This document shows positions 23,401 to 30,876 of a stretch of DNA of 64,000 nucleotides, in pieces; position 1 is the stretch's first letter, and each line of letters starts with the position of its first letter. A program made the translations under genes and the position numbers. The DNA is taken from the NCBI RefSeq assembly GCF_963675165.1, contig NC_087383.1, forward strand, positions 6,905,139 through 6,969,138, in the 5' to 3' direction. The notes beneath the pieces were generated by a model. That model made no database searches, was not told where the DNA came from, and worked only from the letters and a program-made list of their open reading frames with translations. Source of the DNA: Halichondria panicea. Lineage: Eukaryota; Porifera; Demospongiae; Suberitida; Halichondriidae.

Positions 23401-26400
23401 CTTCCTGGATGTAATGTGCATGCGCTCAATACCACGTGTAAGAGAATCCATTTTGAACGCCAGATCCTGGCAGAATCAATTTTCTTTTTCGTTAAGGTCC
23501 TGGTAAGCCACAAACCAACCTTTTCTGATAGACTGCTTGTTATAGATAATAATTATTACTACTTTCTGTGATTGATTTCTGTCTTTCACAGACTACTGAC
23601 TATGCCTTTGACAAAGGTTTTCTCCAATTGTTTGGCTACATGCAATTTAAGACGATCAGTATGCACTTTCTTGTGAAACAATCAAAACACATTGCAAATT
23701 ACTTATCTCTTCTATAACACTCTATAGTAATACTTTTGAGTGAAAGCAAAAACATGGCGAGAGGCATTAGCAAGTGCACGCTTGCAATACTTGTTGTAAC
23801 TGTATACATGCGCTGCATTATCACCCGTGGTGTTCAGCACATGCACATAGGAGAACAAAAATTCATCCGATGTGGGGCTCAAACCCATGATCCTCAGATT
23901 AAGAGTCTGATGCTCTACCGACTGAACTTGTCTTAGTAGCAGATCCAGGAAAAAGAAAAGGGGGGTTTCAAATTAACGAGCGCGCAGTACGAACATTTTT
24001 GGGAGTTATGCCCACTTCCGGTTACATGTTGTGCAGTAACACTATAGGGAAAATCCCATGCCAGGGTAAGTCCCATAATAGACCGGCCTGCGTAGAGCTA
24101 TAGCTAGCTGCTATGAACAGTCAACTAACTAACTTATATAGGCGAACCCATTTGATACATCAAAACAACAGGTACAATTAATACAAAAAGCTAGGTAGTA
24201 TAGTTGCATGCAATAATATGATATTATCCTATGGATACTGAGGATTATCACGAGTCTGTGCCAGTAACTGCACGAGTGCCTGCAAGGCACGAGTGACAGT
24301 TACTAGGCATGGACGAGTGATAATCATCAGTATCCATGGGATAATGCATTTATTGCTTGGCAACCAAAATGCAGGTTGAATCTGCGCATGCGCAACATGC
24401 GGTTGCTTTATCAACCAGAAGAATGCGTAGCAACAAAATTGAGTTCTCCCAGTTGAAGACAAGTTTAAGAGAAAGAAAACAGCTAGTTAGACAAAGAAAT
24501 AAGACTCTAGAACATCAAGAGAGCTTGCAGAAGGCTACTTAAAGATTTTGTAGAAAACAGACAAGAAAAAAAGACAAGAAAAACGTTGACAACCAGCAAC
24601 CCGTTTTGAAAATGGATAGTTCTGAAGGATAAACACCATGTGCTTGCTTTCTATCATGCTCCAGTGTATCAGAAGAGGAAACATGCACCGCTGTAACTGA
24701 AGAAAAGTGTGACAACCGTTTTTGAAGCCAAAACGACTTTATACAAGCCTGAATATATGGTGGTGCAGTACACTTCTACATGTGCAATACTCTGCTCAAA
24801 GCACCCACTCCCAACACTGATGCCTGTTTGATGCATTACATATGAACACTGACAACCTCCTGACCCTCAGCTTCACTGCAAAAAGAGCACAAAAGTGATA
24901 CAGAGCATCAGAAAACAAGAAAAGAGACTGATAAACATTGCAATGCATGATTATAAGTGTGTAAACTATGTTTTTCTTGTTCTCTCACTGCTGAAAACGT
25001 TTTATTCCAAATAATAATCACTTCCTAGTGTGCAATAAGAAGTGTGCAATAATACTTCCGGGTGTGCAATATGGGAAAATATCTGCACAGTCGGTGATGA
25101 GTCGCTTCCTGTGCAATTTGAATGTAAAACGCTGATGTCAGCACTTATTAAAAAGCAATAAAGCCAGCTAGCATTATAATTATAGTGCAGAGCTATAAAA
25201 TTATCTACTTTAAGTAGAGAGCAATACTCCATGGACGAGTTTTGCTACTCTCTCTTCTGAAAGGCTGCGATGGCATTCCAAGTAAATAAACCTATAATTA
25301 TAGCTATAACTGCAAATCCGCAAAATTGCAATAAAAAAAAACGCTACTATAGAAGCCTATATATTATTAGCCTCGATCCCAGGCCCATCCGTCTCCAATT
25401 GAACGCTAGGTCGCCTCCTCGGCCTGGTATTGATTGTATATCTGGGCGTGACCGGAAACTGGTAAGTATCAAGAGGACTTGTCAAAAAATTGTTGACCGT
25501 GTCCCTGGGAAGCCTACTATCCAAGATGAGACTGCTACATCAAACAACTTTCTGTTATTTCTCCCTTGCAAAGACCAGGAGGGCTAAGCGCTAGAGTGAG
25601 TTGTTAGCTTAGATAGAACTAAGTATAATGAGCAGCAGCAATAGCTAGTAGACTTGGTGTTTAAACGCCGATTTTTCAATAGAAAAGTGAAATAGTGCTT
25701 CGACAAAACGGACCACCCCCACTGATCAATTAGTGGGCGGGGCTTCATTTTAATACTTTCCTAGAGAATGGAAGCCAGTGTTTCATTTCATAAAAGTTTT
25801 GCACAGATTAATATACACAGTAAACAGCAGCAGGTTGAAGTGCCTCTTATAAATGTCTTTTTTATGTTGGTCCCAGTCCTTAATGCACCTGAGTATGCGC
25901 ACTCATAATTATATCAGCTATGTTGTTCATTGCAAGAGCAGGCCTATAGCTATGTATGTAGCTATGTAGCAGAGTGACAAACCGACTAGCTCTAACTAAA
26001 CCCTATAGCCTCGATCCCAGGCCAATTTTTTTTTAATAGAACGAAGTTGAAAAATACGGCCTAGTATTGATTGTATCTGGGCGTGGCAGGAACCGGAACC
26101 GGAAACCAAAGCAGAGATTCTTCATACTTTGTTTCCTGTCATTATTATTTCCCCGTATAAGTTTAATACCGTAATTTAGCTCCGTGTATGCACACAACAC
26201 CAGGCCTATAGTTGTCGGCCTAGCTAGAAACAACTCGGCCTGGAATCGAGGCTACCTAAACCCTACTTGATTACTAAGACATTGCATGGGTAATTTAGAC
26301 CAATATCACCTGATAGCAGAACAAAATGCTATTATGCTAGGACAACTTATCAGGACAATCAAGAGGTGTTATTTCTACCTCTGCTGTTAAGTGCAATCAA

Positions 26401-29400
26401 CAGGGTTAAACGTATTTTATTTCTGCTGACTATATAGTTCACATAATTATGCACGTGTAACTAACTTACCATTGACATCAACATTGTACTCTGTGATGAG
26501 GTACTTGATAGTGTCCAGCTTCCCTTCTCTGACTGCCAGTCCCAGTGGAGTTAGTCCATCACTTGTCACAGCTCCTATAGTGGTGAGAGTTGTGGAAGTG
26601 TACGTGATAATACGTGTAGTGAGGATAAACTATTATTATTAATAATATTTGTAGTTAAAGCTACGTTCTGTAATAATATACTACTATTAGCTATAGGCGA
26701 ACCCATTTGATACATCAAAACAACAGGTACAATTAAGGAGGGTGCTGAGAGCGAGCGCAAAAAAAATGTTTGATTGTTACTATAATAATCACATGCATGT
26801 ATACAGGCTAGATACACTTGAATAACTCTTTGATCATCAGAACGTTCATCCTCTTTATATAATTAATAGCTACCACCACATGGGTTTCCGTATATACACT
26901 CATGTTTTAATTGTTATACACTAACAAGTTACTATAATAACGATGCAAAACAGTGACCAGTGCAGGCCCTATACCAGTACGTCCACTCACTATTCCGTTT
27001 ACCGGTCAGTGCTGGCTGTCCCAAACAAGGTTCAATGTAATTTTATACGTATATTACGGCCGGATATGACGTTTTGGGTGTGGTTTAGCAAATAAAATTG
27101 GATTACACTTAAATAGAGAACAGAATGATTCATTATCCTACATTATCCTCGAGACAAGAACCGCAAAAGTAGTAATCCAATTTTATTTGCTAAACCACAC
27201 CTAAAACGTCATATCCGCCGTAATATACGTATAAAATTACATTGAAAACCTTGTTTGGGACAGCCAGCACTGGCCGGTAAACGGAATAGCGAGTGGCCGT
27301 TCTTCAGGGTGAGTTTTGTGCAGTAAACATATAGCTAGCATTCCGTGCCAAACCAAATGGCCGGTATATCGAGGTGGCCGTACTTCAGAGAGCCGGAATA
27401 GCGAGAGTGTACTGTACACAGCAGAACAAAATTACAATGTGTTATTATAGCGTATAGCATATCAAATTGCTTAACTGTATATATGCATAGAAAGGTCAAC
27501 GCAATGAGCTATTCCCTATAATTATGGCAGTAGTCTATGGCCTACAAGTTACTATACACCCTAGAAGTGCTAACCCTCGGCTGTTGACAGGAGAATAGAG
27601 TGTTCAGTTTTACAATAATAAAGAGACTGGTAATTAAAGGATCACTTTAGCTGCATGTAGATCTACCTCGAATAAAGGTCGCGTGTGGAGCTCATGCAAG
27701 TTCAAGGTATTCCGCAAAAATTAAATGCGCGAAAACTATTCTAACGGTCATTTTGCGAAATTTCATTAATATACCCTCATAAACTATACCCACTATATAC
27801 GGTACGAAGAGCAAGCCACAAGTATTGTTTAGTGTTAAGTGCCATCAACACGCAGGAACATTTCACCTATATATAAGGTGTCACACAAAGAGAAACTACA
27901 TTTGCCCACAAGCATGCTACTGATTGTACAGAGCATGACCAAGGGCGTATACAGAGAAGAGGGCATGCAACTCACTATGTACCCTACGTACTCATCCGAC
28001 TTCGTATCAGAGACCGGATATGCTAAAAATAGAATCCAGTATACGGACGTGAACAAGTGGGCGGTGTTGTTTACGGATGGGCGTGTACATCAGAGCTGCC
28101 TTTGCTAGCTAGCTAGCTAGCTAACAGTGCAGTATTATTTTAGAGAATTGTTATGACCAGTCCTAGTCCAGCCACTCAGGTGAATTAAGGACTGGGTCCT
28201 TCAATTATTGCTGATTCAGCTAAAACGAAGCTCCGCCCACGCTTTTTACCAGCAATTGTGCATAAAAATGGATCTCAAACTGCTTAAATCTTTAGCTCTA
28301 ATTCCGGAGTCCTAAACGCTCCTTGAAGCACTTACTTTTTAGTGTAGTAGCTAGTTCTAAGGCTAGTACACACAGTAATATTCGGAAGGAGCTGTTCCTT
28401 CAACTAAAGGTGAGATATTCTATAAAACATAGTTTTCTAGCTTAACTTTTTACATGTAAAAGCTAATAACTTACTCTACGTAGTGCAGACGGCTCCTTCC
28501 GAATATTACTGTGTGTACTAGCCTTAGAACTAACTACTACACTAAAAAGTAAGTGCTTCAAGGAGCGTTTAGGACTCCGGAATTAGAGCTAAAGATTTAA
28601 GCAGTTTGAGATCCATTTTTATGCACAATTGCTGGTAAAAAGCGTGGGCGGAGCTTCGTTTTAGCTGAATCAGCAATAATTGAAGGACCCAGTCCTTAAT
28701 TCACTTGAGCAGGTCCAAGACAACCCCTTCGAGCGGGAAGTTAAGTGCTGGGCGCATTGTTAAGAAGTACCAGAGACTCAGGAAGACAGGTTTATTCTTG
28801 GAGTTGCAACTGTTGGATGGTTTGCCTTTGACACTGCTAGTACGAGCCATACTGCTGAGAACTAGTTTTACTATGCTGCAATCGAGCTAGCTTATACAGA
28901 TATAATGATTTACCTTGTGCAGTCAAAGGTTACGCGTGGGCGTTTTTGTGGGCAGTTCTACAAATAGCTCATTACGAAGTCGGATGATTCTGAGAATAGG
29001 GCGAGTTGCATGCCCTCTTCTCTGTATACGCCCTTGGCATGACCACAAAGCTAATAATTATACGTAAGAGCAAGCCACAAGTATTGTTACATGCAGAGGT
29101 ATAAATTAACAGTCGGTCGCAATTAGCTGACTATTAACTATACTGGCTCAGTGATAGTGTCCTAGCATGCAAAGACTGAAAGCCAAAGGTCATAATTATA
29201 GTTATGATGAACATGTGACAGTGCCAATGAAAAGGGACCTTAACGCGGGCAGTTTCGAATCAATTTTTATTGTTGAATCGGATAGAGCGTCCTTTAAGCT
29301 TCAAAATGATACCAAGATCGACCTCCTAGCTACTTTCTTTCCGGAGATATGTTCGAGGGAACGCTACGAAGGTATTGCAACCTTGAGTAAATGACACTCA

Positions 29401-30834
29401 AACTTCATGAATAATTGAAGTTCAATTATTGCCTTCCGGGCACTTCCGTATACTCATAAAGCTTAGTAAAAGATGTTCTGAAGAAGACAAGTTAGTTAGA
29501 TGAAGGCTAGGCGTTCTAGGACTCTCTAGCTAGCTAGTATAGCTATGTAGCTGGATTGCTTGCGAAATTTGACTCAAAATACTCATCCCAAACCTTCATC
29601 TGGGATGGCCATTTATACCCACTATACGGCACTATAATTATATACGGTACGAAGAGCAAGCCACAAGTATTGTTTATAGTTGTTAAGTGCCATCAACACG
29701 ATTAAACGTATTCTGACTTGTTCAGTTTACTATAATTATATACACCCTCGAGCACTGAAGTGCTAACCCTTGTCTGTTGACAGGAGAATGGAGTGCATAT
29801 AGCAACCACACAATCAATAGTGTTTAAATTAACAGTAACAGACTCAGTAGATCAATTATTATTATAATAGCAAACATATAGAGACTGGTAAAGGATCACT
29901 TTAGCTGCATGTATATCTACCTCGAATAAAGGTCGCGTGTGGAGCTCGTGCAAGTTCAAGTTATTCCGCGAAACTTAAATGAGCGAAAACTATTATAACG
30001 GTCATTTCGCGAAATTTCATATACCCTCAAACTATACCCACTATAATTATTATAAGCCATGCACACAACACACCATGACAGTGCATAAGCTATACGATAC
30101 GGTATGAAGAGCAAGCCACAAGTATTGTTACAGAGGTATAAATAACAGTCGGACCATCAGTCAATTTCTGAGCAATTATCTGACCATTAACTACTTGCTC
30201 GGTCATAGTGTCCTAGCATGCAAAGATTAAAGGCCAAAAGTAATTAGGGTTAGGGTAATATGTAACATGGAAGGGACAGTATGACTTGTGTAACCTTGAC
30301 AACGTATCTAGGTACCCTAACCCTCCATTATCAACTTCCCCTGATCATGAACTGTACTTCATTCACATGAATATTGTATTGCATGTACTAACTTACCATT
30401 GATATTCACATTGCACTCTGTGATGAGGTACTTGATAGTGTCCAGGTTCCACCATCTGACTGCCATTCCTAGTGGAGTTAGTCCACTATTGTTCACAGCT
30501 CCTATAGTGGTGAGTTAGGGAGCATTGACACGTACATAGTTCACTAAGTCAGAGTCTATATTGTTCTCAAATTCAACTATTCAATAGCTGCGTATGCACT
30601 AGACACGTTTAAACTTGGTACATGCATGCATGGGGATAATTCCAGGGATGAAACATGTCACTATCCCCAGATTAGAATGAACATTACCACAATAGTATAG
30701 AGTCATATGGCTGCGTAGCAACCACAAGAACGTTGTCAGTTAAAAACCACGTAGAGGTCAGGGTACAACAACCGTTTGTTCTCAAGTCACAAATCACGTG
30801 TGTGTGTGTGTGTGTGCGTGTGTGTGTGTGTGTG

Positions 30835-30876
<42 letters not shown>

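Noticed and set aside
24357-24542. 61-codon coil-like open frame
   Set aside because: It is rich in Lys, Arg and Gln but begins at the border of a foldback element, with no supporting splice sites or similarity.
29167-29394. 75-codon open frame on the plus strand
   Set aside because: It has an ATG and mixed composition, but no family likeness, no splice partners, and it lies within a duplicated intronic repeat cluster.
30240-30330. Telomere-like TTAGGG units
   Set aside because: Only two units on each strand (AATTAGGGTTAGGGTAAT and ACCCTAACCCTCC), far too few for an interstitial telomere tract.
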